Source of the DNA: Gammaproteobacteria bacterium
GTDB taxonomy: Bacteria > Pseudomonadota > Gammaproteobacteria > Pseudomonadales > JAUIET01
Direction of reading: 5' to 3'
NCBI GenBank assembly: GCA_030429735.1
Contig: JAUIET010000004.1
Location: 62,001-126,000 of the forward strand
DNA: 64,000 nt
Positions within the stretch are counted from its first letter, which is position 1. Each line of letters starts with the position of its first letter. This document shows positions 35,668-45,467 of this stretch, piece after piece. The notes under the pieces are model-generated. The model was given only the letters and a program-made list of their open reading frames with translations. It was not told the DNA's origin and ran no database searches. A program made the position numbers and the translations under genes.

Positions 35668-36719
35668 AGCTGATCTTCCCCGAATAGAATTTCCAGCCTG
35701 GCTGTGAAGCGAGCAACGCCGTCGCGGTCGCTGAATACAGGTTTGTCATACACAACGCCTGGTGGTGGCTCGAGCATGTTTCTGCGCCACACATAGGCTG
35801 GTTCAAGTTCGAAAAACAACCACTTGCGCAGAAAATTACGGCGGTAAGTGGCACCCAAACCATAACCACGCGTTAGTTCATTGGGCCGGGTGTCACCCTC
35901 GAAATTGACAAAGTAGGAGATTGCTGAGCGATCGTTGATTTTGCGAGACAGCGACACAAAACTTGTCCATTCGACACCGCGAGTCTTCTCTCCCCAGTCA
36001 AAACGACTGGACCAGCGTACAAATTTATCATCAGCTAACGGGCGGTCAAATTCTAAAGTGGTAAATGTGCCAAAGCCCTCTCCGTCGCGAAAATAAAGTT
36101 CTTCAACAAAGCGACCCAGAATTTCATTCGGGAGAGGTTGTTCGTAGCGATAGCGTGCGGCTAACTTTAATTTCAGGCTGGAGCGAAAACCCAGCTTGAA
36201 ATCAAGCCGCGAGCGCTCTTCATCAATACTGGTGTACTGCAAGGCAACGTCATTTTTTGGGTTGCCGTCGGACAATGCCTGATCAATGGAATCATTTTGG
36301 CCGGAAGCGTCACCGTTTTCGTCTGAAAAAATGAGGCCTACGCGCTCGCTTAAACGCGGCAGTACCACTTTACCCCGGACTCGAAAGCCCAGGTCACTGT
36401 CTTTTTCCTCATCCCACTCATGGTCCAGCTTCAGTCGCAGAAACGACTGAGCAGATTCCAGGTCAGTTCTGGGAGAGCCGAAAAACCCATCCAGCCAACG
36501 GACCATGGTATCGGACTGACGGGTTACAAATAAATGACTGGAATCCATCCACCCTTTTTTGGCGTCGTCTTCGGTGTCCGAATCGCCCTCAGGCGCCTGC
36601 TGAAGGGTCAAATCTTCTAGCGATGGCGTAGCAACGCGTTCCTGTGCATAAACGGCAGAATGTTGTAGCGCGGCAAGTAAGCAAACGCCGGTCAAGCAGC
36701 GTAAAGAAAGATTCGACAT
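35664..36719 (-). CDS. Predicted outer-membrane beta-barrel protein of unknown family
   Basis: 351 residues from the ATG at 36719, chosen because it begins a clear Sec signal peptide (MSNLSLRCLTGVCLLAALQ, cleaved after VYA); the frame runs upstream to 36836 without a better start. The mature protein has an acidic linker, then alternating short amphipathic strands rich in Arg, Asp, Tyr and Trp (for example LKLKLAARYRYEQPLP), typical of a barrel. It does not end in the usual aromatic residue. I do not recognise a specific family. It is downstream of an SDR gene on the same strand. Confidence 0.7.
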   Translation of the reverse strand: MSNLSLRCLTGVCLLAALQHSAVYAQERVATPSLEDLTLQQAPEGDSDTEDDAKKGWMDSSHLFVTRQSDTMVRWLDGFFGSPRTDLESAQSFLRLKLDHEWDEEKDSDLGFRVRGKVVLPRLSERVGLIFSDENGDASGQNDSIDQALSDGNPKNDVALQYTSIDEERSRLDFKLGFRSSLKLKLAARYRYEQPLPNEILGRFVEELYFRDGEGFGTFTTLEFDRPLADDKFVRWSSRFDWGEKTRGVEWTSFVSLSRKINDRSAISYFVNFEGDTRPNELTRGYGLGATYRRNFLRKWLFFELEPAYVWRRNMLEPPPGVVYDKPVFSDRDGVARFTARLEILFGEDQL

Positions 36720-36783
36720 TCTTGCAGTTAAGCGTATGCGAGAAAAATATTCAACCGGAAAACACAGGGCCGAGTAACACAAC

Positions 36784-37635
36784 TCAACTAAAAGGGTATT
36801 CTTCCGGTCCGCGCATGCTGGGTAAGCCATCTTCAAGAATCTCGGTCATGCGTTGTTTGATCAAGGGTAAAGAGCCTTCTCTGTGCGGCAGAATGTAAAA
36901 TTGGCCAGATTCTATCGCAGAAAAACATAAGTCAGCGACCGCCGAAGCCGACATCGCGTCAGCGAAAATGGGCGAGGCGACGTCTGCAACTGCTTGCTGC
37001 TCAGCCAGCCATTCTGGCGTCTTTTCGACATTAACGCGATTACGGCTGGACGTATAAATATTGGTACTCACATAGCTTGGGCAGAGCACCGAAACGCCAA
37101 CATCTTTGGATTCGTTGCGCAGCTCACCGTGCAGAACTTCCGACAAGGCGACCACCGCATGCTTACTAACGGTGTACGGGCCAGATGACGGCGCCGATAC
37201 CAGTCCCGCAATCGACGCTGTATTTACAATGTGCCCGCTGTTTCTCTCTACCATGTGCTTACTGAACACTCGAATCCCGTGAATGACTCCCCAGAGGTTA
37301 ACTCCCAATGTCCATTCCCAGTCTCGCGTGGTCAGATCCCACATCGCGCCGTGCCCGTCCACGCCCGCATTGTTGAACAATATATGAACATCATCAAACG
37401 CGTCGAATGTGCGTGCGGCAAAGTTATCCATTGCTTCAGCGCTGGACACATCGGTCTGTACAGCAAGCACCGTTCCTTTTTTAGACAATTTCATTGTGGC
37501 GCGGTCAAGCGCTTGCTGTTCCACATCGGCAATGGCTACTTTCATGCCGCGCTCCAGGGCGGCCTCCGCTATGGCATACCCGATGCCACTGGCACCACCA
37601 GTGATGGCTGCCACTTTTTCGTTAAAATCCTTCAT
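36784..37635 (-). CDS. Short-chain dehydrogenase/reductase
   Basis: 283 residues from the ATG at 37635 (AGGA 8 nt upstream). Motifs are TGGASGIG (~13-20), NNAGVDG, the catalytic Ser in TASIAG, and YTVSK. It is longer than classical SDRs by a C-terminal segment (~230-283). It follows the medium-chain reductase gene on the same strand with a gap of 34 nt, so they may share an operon and a substrate pathway. Confidence 0.9.
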   Translation of the reverse strand: MKDFNEKVAAITGGASGIGYAIAEAALERGMKVAIADVEQQALDRATMKLSKKGTVLAVQTDVSSAEAMDNFAARTFDAFDDVHILFNNAGVDGHGAMWDLTTRDWEWTLGVNLWGVIHGIRVFSKHMVERNSGHIVNTASIAGLVSAPSSGPYTVSKHAVVALSEVLHGELRNESKDVGVSVLCPSYVSTNIYTSSRNRVNVEKTPEWLAEQQAVADVASPIFADAMSASAVADLCFSAIESGQFYILPHREGSLPLIKQRMTEILEDGLPSMRGPEEYPFS

Positions 37636-37669
37636 GTGTCTATCCTGTTGCACCTGATTGCAATGAATT

Positions 37670-38698
37670 TCAGCGTGGATCCGCAAGTTTCAACAGTTGT
37701 TTACCCTCATTGGCGCCGTTGAACAGCCGCAAAAACGTGGCCGGAATATGATCGAAGCCCTGTTGAATATCTTCCTTCCATTTTAGTTTTCCATCGGCAA
37801 GCCATTGCCCGAGATCGGCAAAGGCCTGGTCAATTTTATCCATGTAGTTGATCATGATAAAACCCTCCATACGCACGCTGAATTTTACGAGGTTCATAAG
37901 ATTATTGGGGCCGGGGGCTGGTGACGCATTGTTGTACTCAGAGATTGCTCCACACAATACGATACGCCCAAATTGCGCAATGTGATCGATCCCAGCCTCC
38001 AGCGTCCGTCCGCCCACATTGTCGAAAAATACGTTAATGCCCTCGGGACACAATGCGCTCAGGCGGTCACCGATTTCTTCATTTTTGTAATCGATCACAT
38101 GGTCGAGCTTTAGCTCATCGAGCAGCCATTGACACTTCGTCGGCCCACCGGCAATGCCAATCACACGGCAACCTTTCAGCTTGGCAATCTGCGCAGCCAC
38201 TGAGCCGGTAGCCCCCGCCGCGCCAGACACCAGTACGGTTTCACCCGGCGTCGGCTTGCCGATGTGAAGTAAACCAAAATACGCGGTTAACGAGGTGCCT
38301 CCCATAATAGTCAAAGGGAGAGTCGGGGGTACACCTTCAGGTATCAGATTGGCTGGAAACATGTCATCTCTCCCGCTGCCAAGCGCATAGTCCTGCCAGC
38401 CAAACATGCCCTGTACCAGTTGACCTTCCGGGAAATCAGGGTTTTCGGAACGCACAATCTGGGCAACCGCGGTAGAACGCATCACCTGGCCCAGTTCGAC
38501 TGGCGGTAAATAGCTGGGCTCATCATCCATCCAACCACGCATGGCGGGCTCAAAGCTCAGATAGAGATTGCGCACAAGATACTCACCATCCGCCAGTATG
38601 GGCTCTGGTACATCAGTTTCAAGGTATTTGAAATGGGCTTCACTCACCATGCCGCTTGGGCGTGAATTGAGTAACCATTGGCGATTGACTTCGTTCAT
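37670..38698 (-). CDS. NADP-dependent medium-chain oxidoreductase (CurA / prostaglandin reductase-like)
   Basis: 342 residues with no zinc-ligand pattern. The Rossmann motif is SGAAGATGSVAAQIAK (~158-173), preceded by GGTSLTAYFGL. The N-terminal NRQWLLNSRPSGMV is typical of the leukotriene B4 12-hydroxydehydrogenase / CurA group, which reduces alkenal or enone double bonds with NADPH. Confidence 0.92.
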   Translation of the reverse strand: MNEVNRQWLLNSRPSGMVSEAHFKYLETDVPEPILADGEYLVRNLYLSFEPAMRGWMDDEPSYLPPVELGQVMRSTAVAQIVRSENPDFPEGQLVQGMFGWQDYALGSGRDDMFPANLIPEGVPPTLPLTIMGGTSLTAYFGLLHIGKPTPGETVLVSGAAGATGSVAAQIAKLKGCRVIGIAGGPTKCQWLLDELKLDHVIDYKNEEIGDRLSALCPEGINVFFDNVGGRTLEAGIDHIAQFGRIVLCGAISEYNNASPAPGPNNLMNLVKFSVRMEGFIMINYMDKIDQAFADLGQWLADGKLKWKEDIQQGFDHIPATFLRLFNGANEGKQLLKLADPR

Positions 38699-38818
38699 TG
38701 TTTAATAGCTAGGGCGATCGGGGGCGAGCTTCTATAATACGTGTATGTGGTTCGCGTACTGATGACCTATCGGTAATCGCACGCATCGCACCCATCGCGT
38801 CAATGAGTATTCAGGCAC

Positions 38819-39274
38819 ATGAAGCAGCTGCGAATCATCTACCACAGTCAGGGAAGTCACGTGGATGCTATGGCGAAAGCCGTGTACAACGGGGCGTGTC
38901 AGGAAGAGACCGTGAGCACGCGCTTGTTACTGGCCGGTGATGCAATGCTGCAGGATTTGCTTGATGCAGACGCGCTGATTTTTGGAACGCCTGAAAACTT
39001 TGGGTATATGTCGGGCATGTTGAAAGATTTTTTTGACCGTACTTTCTACCCCGCAGAACCCTATAAAATAAATCTGCCGTATGCCTTGTTCGTAGGCGCC
39101 GGAAACGATGGCACAGGAGCGATCAACGCTGTTGAACGCATTGTGCTTGGTTATCCTCTACGCAAAGTCGCGGAACCTGTTTTATCGGTTGGCGGTATTA
39201 CTGATTCCGCGCTGGAGCAATGTGAAGAGTTGGGCCTGAGTATGGCGGCGGGCACGTCGATGGGTATTTTCTGA
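38819..39274 (+). CDS. Flavodoxin / NAD(P)H-dependent FMN reductase-like protein
   Basis: 151 residues. The N-terminal YHSQGSHVDAMAKAV is an FMN-phosphate loop with a modified TxGxTxxM pattern, and FGTPENFGYMSGMLKDFFDRTF matches the second flavin loop of WrbA-like and FMN-reductase proteins. It is compact for the family. Divergent from the medium-chain reductase gene; role unknown. Confidence 0.8.
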   Translation: MKQLRIIYHSQGSHVDAMAKAVYNGACQEETVSTRLLLAGDAMLQDLLDADALIFGTPENFGYMSGMLKDFFDRTFYPAEPYKINLPYALFVGAGNDGTGAINAVERIVLGYPLRKVAEPVLSVGGITDSALEQCEELGLSMAAGTSMGIF

Positions 39275-39317
39275 GCAGTTGCACCGCTTGTCCGCTATGC
39301 CAATGCGAGTCATAGAG

Positions 39318-39334
39318 TTGGCCCGATAACTGCA
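39318..39334 (+). promoter_or_regulatory. Candidate sigma54 promoter of the fliE operon
   Basis: TTGGCCCGATAACTGCA has GG and GC separated by exactly 10 nt and matches the -24/-12 consensus TTGGCACG-N4-TTGCA except at two positions. It lies about 180 nt before the fliE ATG. fliE operons of polar flagellates are typically driven by sigma54 with an FleQ/FlrC-type activator. Confidence 0.6.
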
Positions 39335-39513
39335 CTTCATTCTGGACATCTCCGCAAGGAGCGAAATAGGTGGGTGCGTCACCGGGTCAGACGTCAAGAA
39401 GTCGTCAACATACGCGTTGCGCACTACAGTTTGCTCTTGAATGTCGGAAAATTGACTGCCTGTTGCAGACAGTCGCGGGCAACAAGTAATAGAAAGGATT
39501 GGGTCAGAACGAA

Positions 39514-39897
39514 ATGGATGCAGGTCGAGTTGACGTAAATAATGTGTTGCAACAAATGCGGATGATGCGTGAGCAAGCTCAAGCCGGTATTAGCAATCCG
39601 ATTCAGGGCGATACTGGCAATGCCAATGCACTCAATTTGCGTGGCATTAATCAAGGTCCGAATGCTGTGGCCAAATCAGACTTTCAAAATACGCTCAGTT
39701 CGGCAATCGACAAAGTCAATGAGCTGCAAAAGACGTCCGGTGCATTGGCGGAGGCTTACCAGTTGGGCGACACCCGCGTATCGCTCAGTGATGTGATGGT
39801 GGCATCACAAAAATCTGGCGTGGCATTCCAAGCAATGACCCAGGTACGAAACCGTCTGGTAGAGGCCTACCAGGAAGTGATGAATATGCCTATCTAG
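39514..39897 (+). CDS. fliE: Flagellar MS ring-rod junction protein FliE
   Basis: 127 residues from the ATG at 39514; a TTG at 39499 is in frame, but GGA touches it directly. The C-terminal half carries the family pattern (KSDFQNTLSSAIDKVNELQK and the region ending EAYQEVMNMPI). FliE connects the MS ring to the rod and is the first export substrate. First gene of the flagellar block. Confidence 0.92.
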   Translation: MDAGRVDVNNVLQQMRMMREQAQAGISNPIQGDTGNANALNLRGINQGPNAVAKSDFQNTLSSAIDKVNELQKTSGALAEAYQLGDTRVSLSDVMVASQKSGVAFQAMTQVRNRLVEAYQEVMNMPI

Positions 39898-39938
39898 GCT
39901 GTCAATAATAATTGAATGTGGCACAAGGAATATAGTGC

Positions 39939-41771
39939 GTGGCAACAACTGATTCGACCGCCGTATTAGGCTTTGCAGGCTTCAACGGTCTCAGTTTTCT
40001 AAGGCAACTTGGTTTGATGCTGGGTTTAGCGGCCAGTGTTGCTGTGGGCTTTGGTGTTGTGCTGTGGAGCCAGGAACCTGAGTATCGTCCATTGTTTGAC
40101 GGTATGGAATATGTGGATGCCAATGAAGCGATCACCATACTTGATGGCAATAGAATTCCTTACAAACTCGACTCACGCACCGGAAACCTGCTGGTTGAAG
40201 CCGAGCAACTTCACAGTGCACGCCTGAAATTGGCAGCCGGGGGGATCAGTGCGAATCCGGCGGTAGGCCTGGAAGTGCTGGACCAGGAGCAATCGTTGGG
40301 TACCAGTCAGTTTATGGAGACAGCGCGCTATCGTCGCGGTTTGGAAGGCGAACTCGGGCGTACTATCAGCAACATTAATGCGGTGCGCAGTGCTCGTGTT
40401 CATTTGGCCATTCCAAAAGCGTCGGTGTTTGTACGAAATGCGAAACGACCGCGCGCGTCAGTATTCGTAGAGCTGTTCTCGGGCCGCGCGCTCAGTAACT
40501 CACAGGTCAAAGCCATTCGGAATATGGTGGCCTTTAGTATTCCTGAGCTTAACCTCGAAGATGTCACTATTGTTGACCAGCTGGGTAACCTCTTGTCGAG
40601 CTCGGAAGACGGTCGCGACCTGGAAATGGCAAGTCGCCAGCTCGACTACAAGAGCCGCTTGGAGCAAGACTTCAATGAACGGGTAAACAGCATTCTGGGT
40701 CCTATTGTCGGTACGGGTAACTATCGTTCTGAGGTCACTCTGGACGTTGATTTTACCGAGATGGAACAGACCGATGAGATATATAACCCCGACCTGCAGT
40801 CGGTGCGCAGTGAAGAAACCCTGGAAGAGCAACGCAGTGGCGATGATGCATTGGCAGCGGGAGTCCCCGGCGCGTTAACCAATCAGCCACCGCCTGCAGC
40901 CAATGTGGCTGCCAACAACCCTGGTGCAGGAGCCGCTGCTGCGGATACTGGTGGCGCCGGTAGTTCAACAAAAAGGCAGAGTACGCGCAACTACGAGCTT
41001 GACAGAACAATCAGTCACACGCGCCACCAGGTTGGCAAAGTCCAGAGAATATCGGTGGCGGTTGTGGTTGACCATAAGATGGTTCCAAAACCTGCTGAGC
41101 AAGCCGCGCTTGCAGAAGGCGAAGAAGAAACGGCCGAAAACGATGCTGAGGAAGAAGGCGAGGAGACCGCACCAACGGAGCCGGAGATGATCGCCGAGCC
41201 ATGGGATGAGGAAGAGCTGCTGCGCCTGACCCAGCTGGTAAAAGATACTGTTGGTTTTAGCGCTGCGCGCGGAGACTCGGTCAGCGTAATCAATGCGGAG
41301 TTCGTAAAACAGGCGCCGGAAGTTGTGTTTGAAGCGCCACCTATTTGGGAGCAGGCGTGGTTCAAAACGTTGATCAAACAGGTGATGGGTGGAATATTCG
41401 TGCTGATTCTGGTCTTTGGAGTGCTGCGGCCCACACTGAAAAACCTGAGCAAGGCAGCTCCGCCGGCACCGCCACCTGCACTCAGCAATATTGAAGGTCC
41501 AGACACCGATGCATCCACTAAAGAATCAGCGTCTGAAAGTCGGGTGACGGAGGAAGACGCTGATCGGTCGCTGGGCGCTGATCGAAACAGTCCAAATGCG
41601 GCATTAGCTGGCGGCGCTGCTGCGGCGCTTGGCGACGGCTCGGATCAGCTGATGATACCCGGTTTGCAAGGAAGCTTTGAACAACAGATGGATTCAATCA
41701 AGGGCCTGATAGAGCAGGACCCGAATCGTGTTGCGCAGGTTATTAAGAAATGGGTAGCCGAAAGTGAGTAA
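39939..41771 (+). CDS. fliF: Flagellar MS-ring protein FliF
   Basis: 610 residues from a GTG with AAGGA 9 nt upstream. Membrane segments lie near residues 24-45 and ~472-492, with the large periplasmic ring-building domains between (YscJ-like motif around ALEVLDQEQSLGTSQFMETA). A Glu/Ala/Gly-rich linker occurs at ~300-350 and ~385-420. The C-terminal tail after the second membrane segment binds FliG. Its stop overlaps the fliG start by 8 nt. Confidence 0.96.
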   Translation: MATTDSTAVLGFAGFNGLSFLRQLGLMLGLAASVAVGFGVVLWSQEPEYRPLFDGMEYVDANEAITILDGNRIPYKLDSRTGNLLVEAEQLHSARLKLAAGGISANPAVGLEVLDQEQSLGTSQFMETARYRRGLEGELGRTISNINAVRSARVHLAIPKASVFVRNAKRPRASVFVELFSGRALSNSQVKAIRNMVAFSIPELNLEDVTIVDQLGNLLSSSEDGRDLEMASRQLDYKSRLEQDFNERVNSILGPIVGTGNYRSEVTLDVDFTEMEQTDEIYNPDLQSVRSEETLEEQRSGDDALAAGVPGALTNQPPPAANVAANNPGAGAAAADTGGAGSSTKRQSTRNYELDRTISHTRHQVGKVQRISVAVVVDHKMVPKPAEQAALAEGEEETAENDAEEEGEETAPTEPEMIAEPWDEEELLRLTQLVKDTVGFSAARGDSVSVINAEFVKQAPEVVFEAPPIWEQAWFKTLIKQVMGGIFVLILVFGVLRPTLKNLSKAAPPAPPPALSNIEGPDTDASTKESASESRVTEEDADRSLGADRNSPNAALAGGAAAALGDGSDQLMIPGLQGSFEQQMDSIKGLIEQDPNRVAQVIKKWVAESE

Positions 41772-42783
41772 TGGTGGGGAAGAAACAGTCGGATCACTCT
41801 CCAAGCTGGATCAGGCGGCCATATTATTGATGTCACTCGGTGAGGCAGATGCCGCAGCTGTGCTAAAAAACATGGGCCCAAAGGAAGTGCAAGCCATTGG
41901 TACCTCGATGTCGATGCTGGCTGATGTTAAACAGGAGCACGTTGAAAGTGCTGTTAGCCGATTGCTGACAGATGTTGGTGGGCAAACAGGCCTGGGCGTT
42001 GATTCAGAAGATTACATTCGCAGCATCATGGTCAAAGCACTCGGCGAAGATAAGGCCAACAGTCTAGTTGATCGAATTCGACTTGGGGGTTCTACGTCCG
42101 GTTTGGATTCACTCAAATGGATGGAGGCGCGTAAAGTAGCCGACATAATTCGGCACGAGCACCCGCAGATTCAGGCCATCGTTATTGCGTATCTTGAGGC
42201 TGAGCAATCAGCAGAAATACTGGAATTTCTGGACGAAACCAAACGTCTGGAAATTATTCGCCGCGTGGCTGAACTGGACACCGTTCATCCGGCAGCGTTG
42301 CAGGAGCTCAACGAAATATTGGAGCAGCAATTTGCGGGACACGCTAAAACTCAAGCCCGGCCGATGGGTGGGCGGCGTATAGCGGCAGAGATCCTGAACA
42401 GTCTTGATAAGAAACTGGAAGCCGATGTGATGGAGCAGTTGACCGAACAAAACGAGCAACTGTCTGTTGAAATAAAAGACTTGATGTTCGTGTTTGAGAA
42501 TCTGCTGAATGTTGATGATCGCGGTATTCAAGTGGTTCTCAGAGAAGTCGATACCGACAAACTGATCACGGCTCTGAAAGGGGCCAGTGAGGAACTGAAA
42601 GCCAAAATATTTGGCAACATGTCCAAGCGTGCTGCTGAGTTGCTTGCCGATGATCTGGAAGCCAAAGGCCCTGTGCGCGTTAGCGAAGTGGAAGAAGCGC
42701 AACGTGAAATTCTCACGCTGGCTCACAAGCTTGCAGAAGATGGCGAAATTTCTCTGGGTGGCTCTGGCGATGAGATGCTCTAA
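41764..42783 (+). CDS. fliG: Flagellar motor switch protein FliG
   Basis: 339 residues from a GTG inside the end of fliF. The EHPQ motif of the middle domain is at ~132-135 and the C-terminal torque helix region is present with its charged residues. FliG transmits torque from the MotCD stator and switches direction with FliM/FliN. The fliH ATG follows the stop immediately. Confidence 0.96.
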   Translation: MSNGGEETVGSLSKLDQAAILLMSLGEADAAAVLKNMGPKEVQAIGTSMSMLADVKQEHVESAVSRLLTDVGGQTGLGVDSEDYIRSIMVKALGEDKANSLVDRIRLGGSTSGLDSLKWMEARKVADIIRHEHPQIQAIVIAYLEAEQSAEILEFLDETKRLEIIRRVAELDTVHPAALQELNEILEQQFAGHAKTQARPMGGRRIAAEILNSLDKKLEADVMEQLTEQNEQLSVEIKDLMFVFENLLNVDDRGIQVVLREVDTDKLITALKGASEELKAKIFGNMSKRAAELLADDLEAKGPVRVSEVEEAQREILTLAHKLAEDGEISLGGSGDEML

Positions 42784-43539
42784 ATGTGGCAGGACCGAAT
42801 ACCCGCAGCCCAGGCAGGCGACATGGAAAACTGGACTCCCCCTGAGCTGGGCAACGACAAAATAGCCTTTGTTGGTACCCAGACCGGCACGTCGACAGCT
42901 CAGTTCCCGGCATTAAATGCGCAGGCACAGAAATCTGTCAGCACAGAACAATCTGGCGGCCGAAAAAAAGTCACCGTCGAAGAACTGGAGACCCTTATCT
43001 GCGAGGCAAAAGAGCAAGCTTACAAGGAGGGTTTGCAACAGGGTAAAGAGGCTGGCGAGCGACAAGGTCGAGAAGAAGCGCTGCGCCTGGGCCAACAGGA
43101 AGCAGAGCAGCGTCTGGGTTCTGCGCTGTCAGTTGTTGCACGGCTGGAGGAGAACTTGCCGACAGCCCTTAACCTGCACAATCAGCAAGAACGGCGATTG
43201 ATGTTACAGCTGATAGAAAAAATGGTCTGCAGCGTCACACGTGCTGAGTTGAGTATGGGCTCGCGCAATCTCGAATCAATTATTGAGCAGGCCCTGACCA
43301 GCCTGTCGGATCATGATCAGGTTTTGGAAGTGCGTGTCTGCGAAAGTGATTGCGCCACATTGCAAGGCTTCAAGAATGACGGTCAATGGCGACTGGTGAG
43401 CGATACAACACTGCAGACAGGCGATTGTATTGTCGAGTCGCGCAGGGCATTGCTTGATCATACAGTGCAGCACAGAATAGACGAGGCGTTGGCCGCGCTC
43501 CAGTCCCAGCTAGGTGCGGTGGGTGAGGGCGGGTCATAA
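42784..43539 (+). CDS. fliH: Flagellar export ATPase regulator FliH
   Basis: 251 residues with the family's repeated GxxxG-type Gln/Glu/Gly helix (EQAYKEGLQQGKEAGERQGR, ~77-96) followed by the C-terminal FliI-binding domain. FliH inhibits and delivers FliI to the export gate. Its stop overlaps the fliI start (TAATG). Confidence 0.93.
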   Translation: MWQDRIPAAQAGDMENWTPPELGNDKIAFVGTQTGTSTAQFPALNAQAQKSVSTEQSGGRKKVTVEELETLICEAKEQAYKEGLQQGKEAGERQGREEALRLGQQEAEQRLGSALSVVARLEENLPTALNLHNQQERRLMLQLIEKMVCSVTRAELSMGSRNLESIIEQALTSLSDHDQVLEVRVCESDCATLQGFKNDGQWRLVSDTTLQTGDCIVESRRALLDHTVQHRIDEALAALQSQLGAVGEGGS

Positions 43540-44912
43540 TGCTTGAAGAACTCAGTGCCGCGGCTAATCTGTTCGACTTTCAACCGGAACCAAAGGCCAC
43601 CGGCAGATTAAGTCGCGTTCTCGGCTTAACCATTGAAGCAGTTGGCCTGAAAGCAGCAGTGGGAAGCCGGTGCCTGATAGAGCACCCTGAGCATGCGCCT
43701 GTTGAAGCCGAAGTTGTTGGTTTCTCAGATGAAAAAACCTTTCTCGTGGCCTTGTGCGGTCAACATGAATTATACCCGGGTGCACGGGTTCGACCCGTGC
43801 AGCAAAGCAGCAAACTGGCGGTTGGGCCGGAGCTGCTCGGACGTGTGATAAATTCTTTGGAACAGCCACTTGACCAACTGGGCGAGCTGAAGCCAAGCAG
43901 CAATGTGTTGTTTCGTTCCTCGGCCATCAATCCTATGCTCAGGCAAGCGATTGAAAGTCCACTGGACGTGGGTGTTAGATCTATCAACAGTCTTCTTACT
44001 CTGGGGAAAGGCCAACGAGTGGGTTTGTTCGCAGGCAGTGGTGTGGGCAAGAGTACCTTGTTGGGAATGATTACGCGATATACCGAGGCCGATGTTGTGG
44101 TTGTTGGTCTGGTAGGCGAACGCGGCAGGGAAGTCCGCGAGTTTATCGATCAAAACATGGTTGAAGAAACGCGGCGGAAAGCGATAGTGGTTGCTGCACC
44201 GGCCGATGAAACTCCATTGATGCGGGTGCGCGCTGCCAATGTTGCGACACGCATTGCGGAGTATTTTCGAGACCAGGGTAAGCACGTGCTACTACTAATG
44301 GATTCTCTTAGCCGCTTCGCTCAGGCGCACAGGGAAATTGCTTTGGCAGCAGGCGAGCCACCGGTGACACGCGGATACCCGGCCTCTGTGTTTGCAAAAT
44401 TGCCGTCGCTGGTGGAGCGCGCCGGGAATGGGGCGATTGGTTCCGGAAGCCTGACCGCTATCTATACGGTTCTTACCGATGGCGATGAGTTGCAAGACCC
44501 GGTTGCTGATGCGGCGCGAGCCATTCTTGATGGCCATGTGGTCTTGTCACGCAAGCTTGCAGATGCTGGCCATTTTCCGGCGATCGATGTGGGTGCCTCA
44601 GTCAGCCGCGTGATGCCCAGCGTGACCGACAAAGGCCATCAACAGAACGCCTTGCAATTCAAGCAATGGAGTGCCGCCTATGAAGACATTAGAGACTTGC
44701 TTGCGATCGGTGCCTACCGCCAGGGCGCTAGCCCCAGTGTTGACCGGGCGGTGGCAAAATGGCCTTTTATGCAGTCCTTTCTGCAACAGAGTGTTGATCA
44801 GGGAGTCAGTATTAAAGACGCCATTGACGGCTTGGATCAGCTGGTTAAAAGCGGCACAGCCGGGGAAATGCAAATTTCAGCTGAACCGATTGCTGCAGTC
44901 AGTCATGAGTAG
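43539..44912 (+). CDS. fliI: Flagellar export ATPase FliI
   Basis: 457 residues, F1-beta-like. Walker A is FAGSGVGKST (~164-173), Walker B is HVLLLMDSLSRFA (~249-261), and the FliI signature GEPPVTRGYPASVF is present. It powers unfolding and delivery of export substrates. Confidence 0.97.
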   Translation: MLEELSAAANLFDFQPEPKATGRLSRVLGLTIEAVGLKAAVGSRCLIEHPEHAPVEAEVVGFSDEKTFLVALCGQHELYPGARVRPVQQSSKLAVGPELLGRVINSLEQPLDQLGELKPSSNVLFRSSAINPMLRQAIESPLDVGVRSINSLLTLGKGQRVGLFAGSGVGKSTLLGMITRYTEADVVVVGLVGERGREVREFIDQNMVEETRRKAIVVAAPADETPLMRVRAANVATRIAEYFRDQGKHVLLLMDSLSRFAQAHREIALAAGEPPVTRGYPASVFAKLPSLVERAGNGAIGSGSLTAIYTVLTDGDELQDPVADAARAILDGHVVLSRKLADAGHFPAIDVGASVSRVMPSVTDKGHQQNALQFKQWSAAYEDIRDLLAIGAYRQGASPSVDRAVAKWPFMQSFLQQSVDQGVSIKDAIDGLDQLVKSGTAGEMQISAEPIAAVSHE

Positions 44913-44922
44913 CACCACTTAG

Positions 44923-45378
44923 ATGCCGGCTGATCTGCGAAGAAGGCGGCAGGTTCTTAGTACCATGAGCGCTGTTTTAAGAAGTGAGGAGCAAGCAGTA
45001 GCAACTACGGTCGCCGAGTACTCTGCGTTGTTGGATGCTGGCATGAGCAAATACACGCAGCTAAACGCCTATTTTTCCGAATACCTTGAGGCCATGCGCA
45101 GCGCTCAGGGTAGCGCAAAAATTGATCCGGCCGAACGAACCCGCAAGCAGCTGTTTTTGAATCGTTTGCAGTCGGTGATTGAGCAGCAGCAGCGAGAAAA
45201 TGCCGCTATTGAACAGCGCCTGGTGCAGGCTCGCGAAGTATGGGTTGAGGCTCGGCATCGGACGCAAAACATGAACAACAGTTTGCAGGAGGTGGTTCGC
45301 TTGCAGCGCCAGGAAGCATTTCGTCGGCAAGAGGCTCAAACTGAAGAGGAGATCATGCAGCGTCAAAACTACTTGTAA
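44923..45378 (+). CDS. fliJ: Flagellar FliJ protein
   Basis: 151 residues, almost entirely coiled coil and rich in Gln, Arg and Glu, directly after fliI (10 nt). The sequence is poorly conserved as expected for FliJ, so the call rests on length, helix pattern and position. FliJ forms the stalk linking FliI to FlhA. Confidence 0.8.
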   Translation: MPADLRRRRQVLSTMSAVLRSEEQAVATTVAEYSALLDAGMSKYTQLNAYFSEYLEAMRSAQGSAKIDPAERTRKQLFLNRLQSVIEQQQRENAAIEQRLVQAREVWVEARHRTQNMNNSLQEVVRLQRQEAFRRQEAQTEEEIMQRQNYL

Positions 45379-45467
45379 TACGCCGCCAATGTAAAGGGTG
45401 TGCTGCAAGCTGCCAATTGGTCAGGAGCTGCTAGACTTAAATGAGCTAATATCTGGAGCCAGTAAAC